Below are positions 49,554-61,146 of a stretch of DNA of 64,000 nt, piece by piece. The translations under genes and the position numbers were made by a program. The notes below the pieces were generated by a model. The model saw only the letters and a program-made list of their open reading frames with translations, had not been told where the DNA came from and searched no databases. Origin of the DNA: Mucor racemosus (Eukaryota; Mucoromycota; Mucoromycetes; Mucorales; Mucoraceae); contig JAPEHQ010000014.1 of NCBI GenBank assembly GCA_027405735.1, positions 434,001 to 498,000 on the forward strand. The letters are read 5' to 3'. Every line of letters starts with the position of its first letter. The stretch's first letter is position 1.

Positions 49554-51164
49554 GACGTTACCTCGTCTAAAGGTAAGTAATGCCATAAAAAAGTATTGCT
49601 ATAGCTACTGTTACAATCATGGAGGAAAGTATCATCCGTAAAAAAGATGAATGCTGTAGGTTGTTTACTTGGTGCGTTACCCGGTAAACGTAGATCATAT
49701 TGAAAGTGGAAGTCTCCAGCTAGTATTAGGCGTTCCAAACTATCAACATACAGTAGGAATCGAGAGATTTGATATAGTCGATTAACTTGTAAAGAATGGT
49801 TCTATTTTGAGGTAAATCTGCTAGAGCATAAATATTGAGAACATATATGGGCAATAATTTTGATTCTGCCGGTACAGTTAAGTCTGCTAAAATAATTCTA
49901 TGATTATTAGATATGTAAATCTTCTCCATATTAATATCTTTATTGAAGTTAAATAGTCCGCATTTTGATGACCATATACTTTGAAGGGATTGGAAGTATA
50001 GATTGAGCATGGCAACCCGATCGTTAAAATCAAGAAACGGCATATTGGTTACTTGGCAAGCAAAGATATCTAAATCTTACCGCCCTTAAATGCCGGATAA
50101 AGAAATCAGACAATTGACGATTGTTCTTTTTGAGTAGATATTGATAATCAAGTGATCCGCCTTTGATATTTAAGGATTTGCAATACTTATTATGATTACT
50201 CATAATAATTGTTGCCGCTCGAGTAACTTCCTTTTCAGTGGGCGCCTGGTGCTGCACGGGCTTAGGCTTAGTGGGGCCAGTACTGGGTGTAACTGCCTTC
50301 TTCGTGGTTGCTTGCTGGTTTGCTGATATATATTGTGAATTCAATTTAGAAGACTTCTTTCACTGATTCCACCAAGAATCTGGACATTCAGCTTGTACGT
50401 GATCGGGTTTATTACGGATGAAGCAGCTTTCAAATCTCTGACCTATAACTGAACATTTTCCAAGAACATGATCAATGACATGACAACAACTACAGATAGA
50501 GTTCATGCCCGTAAAAGTAAGGTTCGAAGTTTCCTTGGTTTTCTAGGAGGCAATCTGAGGTACCAATTTCTCGTGAGACTTACTTGAAAGAGGATTCAGG
50601 ATAACAAATCCTCTGCTCGGAAATAAATGGCTGCGAGTTGTGAAACGTAAACCCATTTTCAGAATGGCCTCGTATTTAATGAAGATTTTTGACATTTCAG
50701 CCTTCAAAATCTCTTCATCGTCATGAGGTAAATTGTTAATGCTAGCAATAACAATGGTAGTGTCCTTAGGAAAAGTGCGACTAACGATGACTTTCTTTCC
50801 TTCATACTGAAGCTGCTCTTCTGTCTTCAGCTACACAAAAATTGGCTTCTAAGTATATGAAATCGTTGTTGACATTTTGTGTATGAAAGCCCCAGGCTTT
50901 AAGATATTGTGTTCAAATCAAGGCACCCAAATCCTTGACTTTAACTTGAGTGTCGATAAATTGTGCAGCGGAAACAACAGTAGAGTGTTTGTCCCTGGTT
51001 TCGATGAAAAGTTGAATGAGTTCCCCTGAGGTTTAAGTATTTAATTCAAAGGTTTCCCTGGTTTAATGATTCTTCAGTTTGTTTGGATTATGTTGAAAAT
51101 CTTTGGTGTCTCCACCAATCGGATTCTCGCCTTTAGGCAATTTTTGTTTATCGGAGAGAGCCAT
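49554..51164 (-). pseudogene. LINE remnant: ORF1 with zinc knuckles and ORF2 endonuclease start
   Basis: The minus strand shows, in order: an ORF1 start (MALSDKQKLPKGENPIGG, 51164); a gag-like region (KMGLRFTTRSHLFPSRGF); two zinc knuckles, the first intact (CSCCHVIDHVLGKC) and the second with its second Cys replaced by Arg (CFIRNKPDHVQAEC); then a frame at 50030-50344. ORF2 begins at 50043 with an AP-endonuclease-like part (SIWSSKCGLFNF, ILAGDFHFQYDLRL) and breaks off at 49554. Stops and frameshifts make it non-functional. The reverse transcriptase is missing. It may be the same family as the element at 14-15.7 kb, but the two do not overlap, so this cannot be tested here. Confidence 0.78.
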
Positions 51165-51410
51165 AATAGATACCTTTGAAGACAAATTAGCGCTTACTAT
51201 GGCCGATGTATGCGATGAATTAAGCTTTCGCCGAGATCAGATGATTCTTCATCATGACAATGGCCCCAAGAATGCACTTAATTTGGTCAAGAATACTTCA
51301 GTCAGCAATTAAAAAAAGTTGTGGAATGGCCGCCTTCGCTACCAAACCTCAATCTCATTGACAGCATGTAAAATTCACGCAATAGATGACTTAACAAACA
51401 CGAGACAGTA
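51165..51410 (+). pseudogene. Tc1-type transposase fragment, frameshifted
   Basis: FEDKLALTMADVCDEL, then MILHHDNGPKNALNLVK, is the second-Asp motif region of Tc1-like transposases. After a frame change KKVVEWPPSLPNLNLIDSM corresponds to the W(P)xxSPDLNPIE motif with the last acidic residue as Asp. It abuts the LINE start at 51164/51165. Confidence 0.68.
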
Positions 51411-53681
51411 TGCAATGGTAAATTGCAGTAACAGGAGAGTGTAAAAGAGGTTCAATATAAGACAATCACTACAGAAAAAGTCTAAAAGATTATAGTGAGT
51501 ATACTACGACTTATTAAAATGTGTCTTAAGAATAAGGGCTACTGGGCCAAATATTAAATAAAGATTTTCTTTTTTTTCAAAAAATATCGAAACTGTTCTA
51601 ATGTACTGACTGACTTCAAGCGGTGACATTGGCTGTGGCAAAAAGAAGCTCTTATAGCAGCATGTATTTTTTTAGATATAACCCATGTCTCTCCTTCTAA
51701 CAATATGCTTTTGAAAGGCATTTTTCACACAACCCTACCTAGACAAATGGCCTAGAAGCCAAAAATGCAAAACAATGGGACGATTTTGTTAGTAATTGTA
51801 CATTGTATTCTTACTAGTCATTTACAAAAGTACATGTACATATATACTGTAATTTAAGTTTGTACTTAGAATTATCTAATTTATCCTATGGATCTGTAGT
51901 TTTTGTCGATACTTTGGCTTGTGTATTACTATCTATATATGCAATAACAAAACATGATATGATCTATAGCTGAAATTTTGTTCGGATTTTTTTATCTTTT
52001 AACAATTCTGATTTCTCTAGCCCTAATTGTTTGTTTTGTGTCTGTTGTACTGTTTATGGTCTCAAGATCTTGATTCTACAATTTTTCCAATTGACAAAAG
52101 ACATAGTCGACAGTGATTTTAATTCATTCCTCCAATATTAGACATTTCAGTCAATTCTCTTGTATTTACAATATCTGGTTCCTTATCCTTTACAATGTAT
52201 AAGATAAAATAAAACATGAAATATATATGAGTAATTATAAAAAAATATTTGTGAGCGTTGCCAGATATTTGTGTATAATCATTATACACCCATGCCCGAC
52301 CCTTTCCACCCTACCCCGCTCACATTCCAGGCTTATTTTTGGAGCACGCTGGATTACTCCGGAGGGAGGTTTCATCTACCACCTACCGGAATCTTCCACC
52401 TTCCGGCAGAGAACACCCCCTCCCGCAATCTGAAATACAAATTCAATTCTTATATAGGGTATATAAAATTCAAATTGACAAATTGTGGTTTCGATTTTTG
52501 TACGATAGGTTTATGCCTGTTTTAATTGATTTTTAATACAAAGTTCCAAATAAAAAAAAAGGCTTTTATACAGACTACAATATGGTAGTCCACTTATTTA
52601 AAAAAGCATATATCTCAGACAAAGTTATTGTGTAGAAAAAAACCTTGAGGATATGAAACTGACTATGAAATTACCAACGTCAGTGTAAAATGCGGTGTTT
52701 TTCTTATTCATGATTAATTTCAGATAGAATATAAATGTATGAATCAACAAAACATAACACTCTATACTATCAAAAGCCTAAACCGCTGCATCACAAATTA
52801 TATCAGTACCAAAGTCTTATTGCCTTACTGTACCACAGCCTGTGAAACCTTAGCACTGTTCATAATCTGTGAGTTATATATCGTTTAACGTATGAATGCA
52901 TTATCATCAATCATCTGTTAAACGAAGAATGACATTCGAAGTATATAGTGCTATTACTGACCAAATAGGAATAAGAGGCATGTAAATTATTCTAATTCTG
53001 ATTGCTGTTTGACGTCCTTTATTATTCTCTTATATTTGTGTTTTCAATAAAAAAATTGAATGGTACGCTGTATATTATTTGTTCTAAATTCATGCGATAT
53101 TCGTTAATTCTAAAGTCTTTGCATATATAAATTTGTCTAGATTGACAGTTCATTTTTGTACGGCTAAGAGTTTTATATATCAATATTTTAAATAAATGTA
53201 TCCACTTTGTGCGGCAGCTTATTTTAGACATGCACAGGCAATGAAATTGCCATACGGGCCTTTGATTTTTTATTGCGTATGTGTTCTTCTTTATTAATTG
53301 TAAGAGAAAAATAATTATTTAGTATATATTTACATGCAAGCTATCTAGTGGATCCGCAAAGTGATCAACTGACGTGGAGAGTGGAGAGGAAGAGAGGCAT
53401 GGATTGCGAAGATTTCCATAGACCAGAAATTTGGATCAAATGGGCTTTGAACTTAACATGATAGTTAACCTTGTTAGTATCATAACTATATATGGAAATT
53501 ATGAACAAGGTCTCTTTATGGTAATACTTTAAATAAAAATGCCAATTTTAAATGATTTGAATGAATGCTTCGCAATATCTATTAATGTTTTTGTTGCATT
53601 TTCTGTATATTTATTATTGTATGTCATATGAAACATGCGCTTGTTTATATTGTATGTATGTACCGGCGTCTGCATGATATA
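51411..53681. other. Intergenic with a GC-rich island
   Basis: No gene recognised. A segment at about 52287-52434 is distinctly GC-richer than its surroundings, with CCCTACCCCGCTCAC, CTCCGGAGGGAGG and CCTTCCGGCAGAG; it gives overlapping open frames in all three rightward frames, which suggests composition, not coding. Confidence 0.4.
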
Positions 53682-54187
53682 CAGCCATGATTCGATTTAG
53701 TGGACTCAAAAATAAAGGATTTTCGATTTAAGGGACATTTTGAAATCTCCCGTTTTTTTTTCGTATTTTTACTGCCTAAATCCACTAAAACAATTTAGTG
53801 GGTAATGGACAATTTCGTTTCTCCTAGTCCACTATATTAGTAAAGTATGAATACTATCATTGGATAGAACTGTATTTAGCGGGTAATACTTTGATCTGGT
53901 AGCCATGAAATTAGAAGAGATATGGAGAATAACCAAATCACGTGTCTAATTTACCTCAGCTTTTTATTAAATTTCTTATCCTCTGTTTAATTCAGTTGCT
54001 CGAATGTAAAAAGCCTTTATTATTAACAGTATTATTTAATACTATACACTAGTAATGCCTTTTCATACTCATTCTTTGATCCTATTATATTATGGAAAAT
54101 GATTTATTCGATGTAGTAAAAAATTTGATTTAGTGGACACTTTTCTCCCTCCCAACTATTCCATTAAATCGAATTACGATTGTACTG
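53682..54187. mobile_element. Pogo-like non-autonomous element
   Basis: 506 bp between TA dinucleotides (53680-53681 and 54188-54189). Inverted ends are CAGCCATGATTCGATTTAG on the left and, as reverse complement of the right, CAGTACAATCGTAATTCGAT. Internal GATTTAGTGGAC and CCACTAAA phrases are repeated near both ends. CAG-starting ends plus TA target are typical of pogo/Fot1 elements. No transposase frame. Confidence 0.65.
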
Positions 54188-55011
54188 TATGATGTAGTAT
54201 GATAAACAAGGATGATATATATTTAAGAGTTAATTTCTTCTAGGGTCATCCACAATCAAAATTGGTAAATTCTGAGCTCATATAATAAAAGTAAAATCAC
54301 ATTTATAGACTTGATGGGAAATTCTCGGCAATTACATTTCATTTATACATAGGCATTTTTCTTTTTTATGCCACCATAGTATTTTATATTTTGCTTTTTA
54401 TATAACACTAGTTTCATTAAAGTAGCCATCAATACTTGCTTCCACTAGTAAATTTTAGATGTCTCATTAAAACCGACTTTGACATTGAAGCCTCCTTGAT
54501 ACATAAAATATATGATGAGTATAGCTTGCTCTTCTATTTTCATATTATTCTCGGGTATTATGCTATTATTTCATGCTTTAAATTCCCTGATTTTGGACTC
54601 ATCATATTCGAATAGTGTACACATGAAACATTATACAAACATACTATTTTTAAGGTATTCCACATAATTAACACCCTGTTGTAAGTCTCCAGGCAAGAGA
54701 GACTTTAGTGATTTCCCTAATACTAATTGCCAATATGGCGTTGTTACTGATAAATAAAAACAGCATTTATGCAAATCTAAAAATTAAATAATATGCCAAT
54801 GATGATGTTCAATGCTGCAATTAATATAAATAATATATATTAATAATCCTTAATAAACCAATCTTGTATTACTATAGGTTGATTAAAGAAGTATTTTTTG
54901 TGCAACAACTAATAACACTGATATGAAATTTATATCATTAGATTAATAAAAATTCTATATAACGCCCCTAAACTCGAACCCAAAAAAAAGCATCAGGTAA
55001 TACAAAAGCAA
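54188..55011. other. Intergenic, no gene seen
   Basis: A/T-rich DNA without recognisable features. Confidence 0.3.
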
Positions 55012-55162
55012 ATGACAACTACTCTTAGCTTAGTGGACCCATGGTTAACAAATTTGTTTTATTTTGAAGGCATGACTCCCATAACTCAAGCTCTTAAATT
55101 TTATGGCCAAAATAAAACAACACAATATGTACGGTATACGTTTCTTTATTGGCATGATGATG
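55012..55162 (+). pseudogene. Orphan first exon of an unknown gene
   Basis: ATG at 55012 opens MTTTLSLVDPWLTNLFYFEG, continuing to YVRYTFLYWHDD, with balanced protein-like composition, and ends at a strong donor (GATGATG|GTAAGT). No continuation was found downstream; the next 100 bp hold stops in all frames. It may be a fragment of a gene captured or broken by the repeats. Confidence 0.35.
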
Positions 55163-55277
55163 GTAAGTAATATCTTGATTGAAGCCGCTTTTGGGAATTA
55201 TTCTAAAGGTTCTATGAGTTTTTTTGAGTAAAAAATAATATACTTTAAATTGTAATATTGTAATGCTAATAATTATC

Positions 55278-55912
55278 CTAAAATTTACTATTAAGGGTAA
55301 ATAAAGTTGTTGATAAAAGGCGAATTTTCAATTGAAGAGGAAACAAGTAAAGTGATTCTATTATGCATATCTTTATGTTATAATTAATACCACTGGATTT
55401 ACTACTCAAATTTATGAACGCCAAAATCAAACTGTACTGATGTAATAGGCCTACAGTATAGCGCATAACGTTATAGTGATCCGTGTAGATCGCTGTTGTT
55501 TTTGTAGAACTAGGAAAATCTTGAACTTGTAGAATAAAATATTTGTAGAGAAAAGCGATTTCCAGAAATAGCGCCATAAATAGCAAAGTATATTGTATAA
55601 AAAAAATTAGACAACACTTGCTGCCAATCCTATGTAGGAAGCGGCATGTAGTAAAAACGTATAACAAAAAAACATTGAAGGAATGCTTAGTTGTGTTTCT
55701 AGCCTTACATGTACAAGCCCCGAAAGACATACGCTTGCTCGAGTTTTGAACCACAACTTTTCAGTTAAAACTAGGAGAAAAGCACATAGGTGTAACAGCG
55801 TAAGAACTAGGCAAACATCCCCTCGATATGTGTGTTTTTTTATTACCGTACTTCTGCTGCTAGTCGGATTAGCAGCTTTTCTCAATTTGTCCAAGACTGA
55901 AAAGGCACGCAA
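55278..55912 (-). pseudogene. Possible frameshifted membrane protein
   Basis: One frame (55607-55912) starts MRAFSVLDKLRKAANPTSS and has two hydrophobic segments. A second overlapping frame (55278-55754) continues with two or three more (CLIFFIQYTLLFMALFLEIA, YTVGLLHQYSLILAFINL). Together they would make a four-helix protein with a frameshift or unrecognised intron near 55620. No family recognised. The four-helix layout recalls the frame at 30964-31365, but no sequence match is evident. Confidence 0.35.
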
Positions 55913-56011
55913 GGCTTTTTCTTGAGTACTGTATATGTAGTACTGTAATTTAATGGGTATCAGTAGCGATTTGTTCTATAAACAATATTCATTTTTTATT
56001 GAGATAATTAC

Positions 56012-59000
56012 ATTTACTATTTCAATTTACGATTGTCAGCTGTAAAAAGATTTGTTTTCAAGTATACATTAGCTACGATCAAAACTATGGTTATTAGGTA
56101 AGACGTCAGATTATTCATTGTTTATATTTCTATATCATTTGGAATTTCATCACTTTTCTCGAACATTTTGTGGGTTTGTAGCCAGTTTTAGCTTCTCATT
56201 GAGTAGATATAAATATCATTTCCTTCAACTTGATCTGGTAATTACGAAATACGTCCAACAATACGGTAGTAAATAATGATATTTGATATTAGAATGCGGT
56301 TAAAATGAAAATATAAGTCTCTAATATAACGACTGCTATCTATATTAAAAATATTAGTCTCTTGTGGTAGCATGGATATTCAGATAAACGAAAAGAACAC
56401 TAGCTTGATAGTCTGATATGCCTTATCAAACGGTGAATATATCCTTGGAATATGAAAACAAAAAATGAGAAACAACAAACGTAGAAAAGGATTTTCAGGG
56501 TTTTTCATTATTTAGAGTAATTAAAACCCTGCTAAATTGCACATTTCAGTCAATGTAAAAGCAGCATTACAGCTCATCAACCCATAAATTAAACAAAGTA
56601 GGCAATATCTGCTATCATAGAAACGAATATACATTTTTCTACTAGAAAAACTATCTGTTATATCATACATTCATTAAAAAATTGCAAAAGCGAGCCCTCA
56701 GAGCAACGCCATAATTGAGCATAGCAATAACGTCGAACAGCTACTAAGTCTCTTACACTATGGTATATCAAGTTTCAAATAAAAAGGCGTTCTTTTACAA
56801 ATTTTCTTATATTTAACCACGTAAGGCCTGAAAATTCAGTTTTTGTAGCGGACATTTTCGGGGCTCATTTTATCCTTACCAACACTCATGATTTTGATGA
56901 AAAAACAGAAAAATCAAATTTTGATACCAAAATGAACGTTTAAATATACAACATTGTGAAAGAAAATTGTAGCCATGACTAATACGCATTTTATAAAAGC
57001 TTCATATTAAATGTTAACTAATGCAATTTTGTACTTTTGCCCCAAAAACGGATTTTTGATTAAAGGATTTTCATGTAATATTTTGCAATAATAAGGTTTG
57101 TTATTTTTTATTCAGTAAATAGAGCGCTAGCTTCTGTATATGTGTATATTTTTTGTTTTTATAATTGATAGTATAATTAACTCTAGATTTGCAAAATCAG
57201 AAAAAGAAAATTTAAAAAATGTCAAAATTGATGATCTGGACAAAAATAATTTTCTAAATTAATATTCCGCTTATAAGCCTTCTAAGTTTTAAAAATAAGA
57301 GATTTCATAATACTTGGGAACTTTATCAAGGATTTACAATGTTGTACCCACTTGATTCAAGCTTATTGCTGTAAACCTTTATACATGTTTATATAGTGTG
57401 GTAGTTTATTTGGTGATGATATAGTCTTACGTTATAATAATTGCGCTAGAGGTGATCTACATTAAGTTTTAGTCTTACCTCTCCAATGTCATAAACATAA
57501 AAATGACCATCACTGGAACCTATTACCACTTTTTCACCCTGTTTTTTGTCAGAAGCTAATTTATTCAATGCTACAATGCATTAACAGAACCAACTTAAAT
57601 GCTTACAAATGGTTCCTCAGTATTTGCATTCAAATTCCATAAATTACATTGACTGGCTCCATCTACTACAATAGTATGAAACGTATTATCGTCAGCCCGC
57701 CTTATGATAAATGTCAATCTAAAATCAGAAATATCACATTGTTATAGGCTATGAAAAGCTTGATTTTTAATAATACAGCAATTGATTAAAAAACAAGATG
57801 ACACTAATAGCATATGATGAGTATTTAAAATCCAAGTAAATTTGATGAAGTATGCTTTTAAACCCTTTTAAAAATCCTGAGGCAAATACAAGGTCTTGGT
57901 CCTGTAATTTCTATTCATCAAAATGTCGCGATTTTAACTACACGATGAATGGACCTTTTATCAATCTTGACCTCGATATACATTGGGTATCAGTTTTTTA
58001 GTATTGTATTTTCTCTGATTCATTAATATCTGGTATCCGGTCATACTAAACGATAGTGAATTAAACTACAATTAACTATTATACTGTTGGTAATTTTTTG
58101 TTACTGCCACTTTAACCTATTATTATTATTATCATTGATTATAGTCGTCAAACTAATTGGTACAGTATATCATATTATCATTTCGCATTGGTAGAATTTA
58201 TACAATTGATATCTGCATTTAACGCTGGTGGATTGGAAAGTTGGTGTCTGTTTTTAGTTTGATCAATAATTCTTCTTTTAATTTTCCAGTATAATTATAG
58301 GTGTTTATACTTCTAAAAATTAAATTTCCAACTGCAACTGCATCCGTTGAATATCACTTGCGTTTCTATGCGATGTAGCTGATGTTATACTAACTCCCAT
58401 TTTAGTAAAGATTCCTTTACATTCATCCATATTCAATTTCTCTGTTATGCAACTTAATATTAATTTACTAACTATTGTGTCAACTGTATATGCCGCCTTC
58501 TACAATGTTAACAACTACCAGATCTAAATGGAAACATTTGAAGTAACATTAAAACCCTAAATTCAACATGTCCATAAATGGTATATTTTACCTCCACGAC
58601 ATAGTAGTTTATATCTGTTACACCTTATAAATGCTATAAACAGTGATTTGTATTCGGCCATATTTGTGCACTTCCTTCTATCGTAATAATACGGTATAAT
58701 TCAAACTTACTTCTCACATTTATAATCATGAACAAAAGACTAATTCTCACAACACTCAAAGAAGACAATTCCCACAGTGTTAATAATCTCAATTTCCATA
58801 TCGTTTGCACCATCACACAAATATCGCAACGTATGGATGTGTGCTGGTTGGATTATTGATGAATAATCCTTAAGGCATAATTTGATGATTATTCCCATGA
58901 TATAATTAAAAGAATTATAATAGTGTGATGATGTCTGAGATAACCATAACACCTAAAACGTATAAAGCAACCATGTTTTACTTAATAAAATTTTATCATT

Positions 59001-59250
59001 ATTCTAATTTTTTTATAACAGTTGAGAAACTGATCATTTTTGTTCTTTCTAATTGTTACTTTTTTTATATTGTTTCTTTGACAATTCACTAACGTTGAGT
59101 TTTGTTTATACTGTATCTCCATCAAAAATACGCATTCTCTAGACAAAATCGGCTACCAATTTATGAAAAGCTCTACTATTATTTCCAAAAAAAAAAGATG
59201 CACCTTAATTTACTGCATCTCCCAAAATAGTGAAACACTGCAACTAATTC
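56012..59250 (-). repeat. Repeat R, copy R4
   Basis: Inverted counterpart of R2. In minus-strand order: an upstream part with a 70-codon frame (58740-58952) and MDECKGIFTKMGVSITSATS (about 58433-58375), the dynein fragment (57720-57470), the core (57310-56370) and the tail to about 56012. The 292 bp at 56262-56553 are identical to 63709-64000. Confidence 0.85.
57470..57720 (-). pseudogene. Decayed dynein intermediate chain WD40 fragment (in R4)
   Basis: Reads VDGASQCNLWNLNANTEEPF, then after a GTAAGC...TGTAG segment that looks like an intron, ALNKLASDKKQGEK and VIGSSDGHFYVYDIGE followed by GTAAG. This copy has the most complete last block and supports the dynein intermediate chain reading. 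Confidence 0.65.
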
Positions 59251-60102
59251 TCACTGAATACACAGGGAATACGCATGGTAAAATAAACATATTACCTTAC
59301 AGCGGAATACCGTGTAGTAATACGCTCCTTGTTGTATTCCACCTACTAGTATCATACATTATCACCTTCTACAGTATCAATACATCTTACAATCTATTGA
59401 CTACGACATGTATTGAAGTGCAAGTCTTGATATCGGATATAAGAAACTCCTAGCGTACCAAGTTTAATCCAGTAATTACCAAGAACGCTTGGACCTCAAT
59501 TATAACACCACATTATTTCATCCCAGCAGTTAACCAATCAAGTAGTTATCAAATCAACATCCAAGCATATTTAGCGCAGCATTGAAACAACACAACTCAC
59601 AAGCTCTGCAAGAACGGTTAAATTATGATTGATCCATTTCAATCCATAGATTACTATCAAACAGATCCAATAGTTCAATAGTGCCTTAAATTACATCTCA
59701 GGATCTCAATGTCTAATCAATATAAAAGGCCATACTTTTACATCTAAATAAACGATATCTTGTTTTTATTATACAGTTGAAGAACTGATTAATTACTCAT
59801 TCTTTTATAATTGTATTCTTTTTTAAGTATTATTTATCAATCCTGAAAATATACGACACTCCTATTACAATGGTGGAACTCGCATTTTGCATGCATACTC
59901 CAGCGTTTATTTAAGATTCTATAATTTCTATGGGCTCTCTATACTCCTGAATCCTTTTTTATTTGCTTATTTCGAAAATATTACCATCATATTACAATGT
60001 TCTCAAATTTTTTCATTGCTTACATAGTTTTCTCTACACTAAAAAAAATATGGACGTATTACCTGCAGGGAAACAGAGGTAATACGGACTTTAATTGCAG
60101 TG
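59236..60102. mobile_element. CACTA/G-like element, interrupted by LTR A4
   Basis: Inverted ends CACTGCAACTAATTC and (reverse complement of the right end) CACTGCAATTAAAG, flanked by AAA at 59233-59235 and 60103-60105. Subterminal GTAATACG-type repeats occur on both sides. Without LTR A4 and its duplication it is about 333 bp. The junction of repeat T and R2 at about 28437-28445 lacks it. CACTG ends and a 3-bp duplication fit the CACTA superfamily. Confidence 0.75.
59330..59858 (+). mobile_element. Solo LTR, family A, copy 4
   Basis: 529 bp, TGTTGTATTCC...ATATACGACA, flanked by CTCCT at 59325-59329 and 59859-59863. Its length equals that of copy 1 and its structure is the best preserved of the family. 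It lies inside the CACTG element. Confidence 0.92.
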
Positions 60103-60616
60103 AAAAGCTGACAAATACATGTTCACAAGTACAGGAGTCAAAAATGTAGACCAAAGGAGAGTGACAAGCTTAACGGGTAGCGCATGCGCTACAAATTGAG
60201 TGCGACACACATATTCGTGAGTTCAAACCTTCCAAAGGGGAAGCCCTTTGGTATTAGGATATGAATTTCGAAAGAGAATCTGGGATGACCCTTGCTTCTC
60301 ATCGAATATGATCCTCCTTTTTTTTTTTCTTAGTAAGTTTTGCATAATTCTAGCAAATTTTTTCCTTTTTCATTAATGCATATGATATGCATACTAGTAA
60401 TTTTGGCTGACAAAACCCGGCTTGACATCAATGCTACCAGCACCCATGGAACATTGTACGTTGAGCCAGTTTGAGCAACAAGTTGGTTACCTGCTACTCA
60501 TACCTACTAAGGTCAGCATGCCCATCAGTTCTTCTCAACGAATATGAATCCAAATGACCTTCCCTTGCAATGGCAAGTACTTCTAGTGCTGATCCGCAGA
60601 ATTGCAAAAGGTTTAG
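60103..60616 (+). repeat. Repeat T with tRNA-like head, copy 2
   Basis: Inverted counterpart of 27920-28440. The tRNA-like segment is at about 60168-60238 (AGCTTAACGGGTAGCGC and GAGTTCAAACCTTCC). It joins LTR A5 on its right just as copy 1 joins LTR A2. Confidence 0.65.
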
Positions 60617-61146
60617 TTTTGTATATTTTCAGATTTGATGAATAATACTTAAAAGAATACAAGTAAAAGAGAATGAGTAATGAATTAGTTCTTCAACTGT
60701 ATAATAACAACAAGATATCGTTAATTTAGATATAAAAGTACGGCCTTTTATATTGATTTGATATTGAGATCCTGAGCTGTAATTTATGGCACTATTGAGC
60801 TATTAGATCTGTTTGATAGTAATCTATGGATGGAAATGGATCAATCATAATTTAACCGTTCTTTCAGAGCTTGTGAGTTGCCTTGTTTTAATGCTGCGCT
60901 AAATGCGCTTGTTGGATGTTGATTTGATAGCTACTTAATTTATTAACCGCTGGGAAGAAAAAATATGGTGTCATAATTGAGCCCCAAGCTTTCTTGTATT
61001 TACTGAATTAAACTTGGTACGCTAGGAGTTTCTTATATATGATATCAAGACTTTGCACTTCAATTCATGTCGTAGTCAATAGATTGTAAGATGTATTCAT
61101 ACTGCAGAAGGTGATAACATATGGTACTTCTTGGTGGCATATAACA
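60617..61146 (-). mobile_element. LTR family A, copy 5
   Basis: 530 bp with eroded ends (TTTTGTATAT...ATATAACA). Flanks TTTAG and TAGTA do not match. It occupies the same place between repeats T and R as LTR A2 in the inverted arm, so the two are copies of one insertion. Confidence 0.85.

Noticed and set aside
52227..52536. Three overlapping rightward frames of 65-84 aa
   Set aside because: They arise together from one GC-rich island; none has protein-like motifs.
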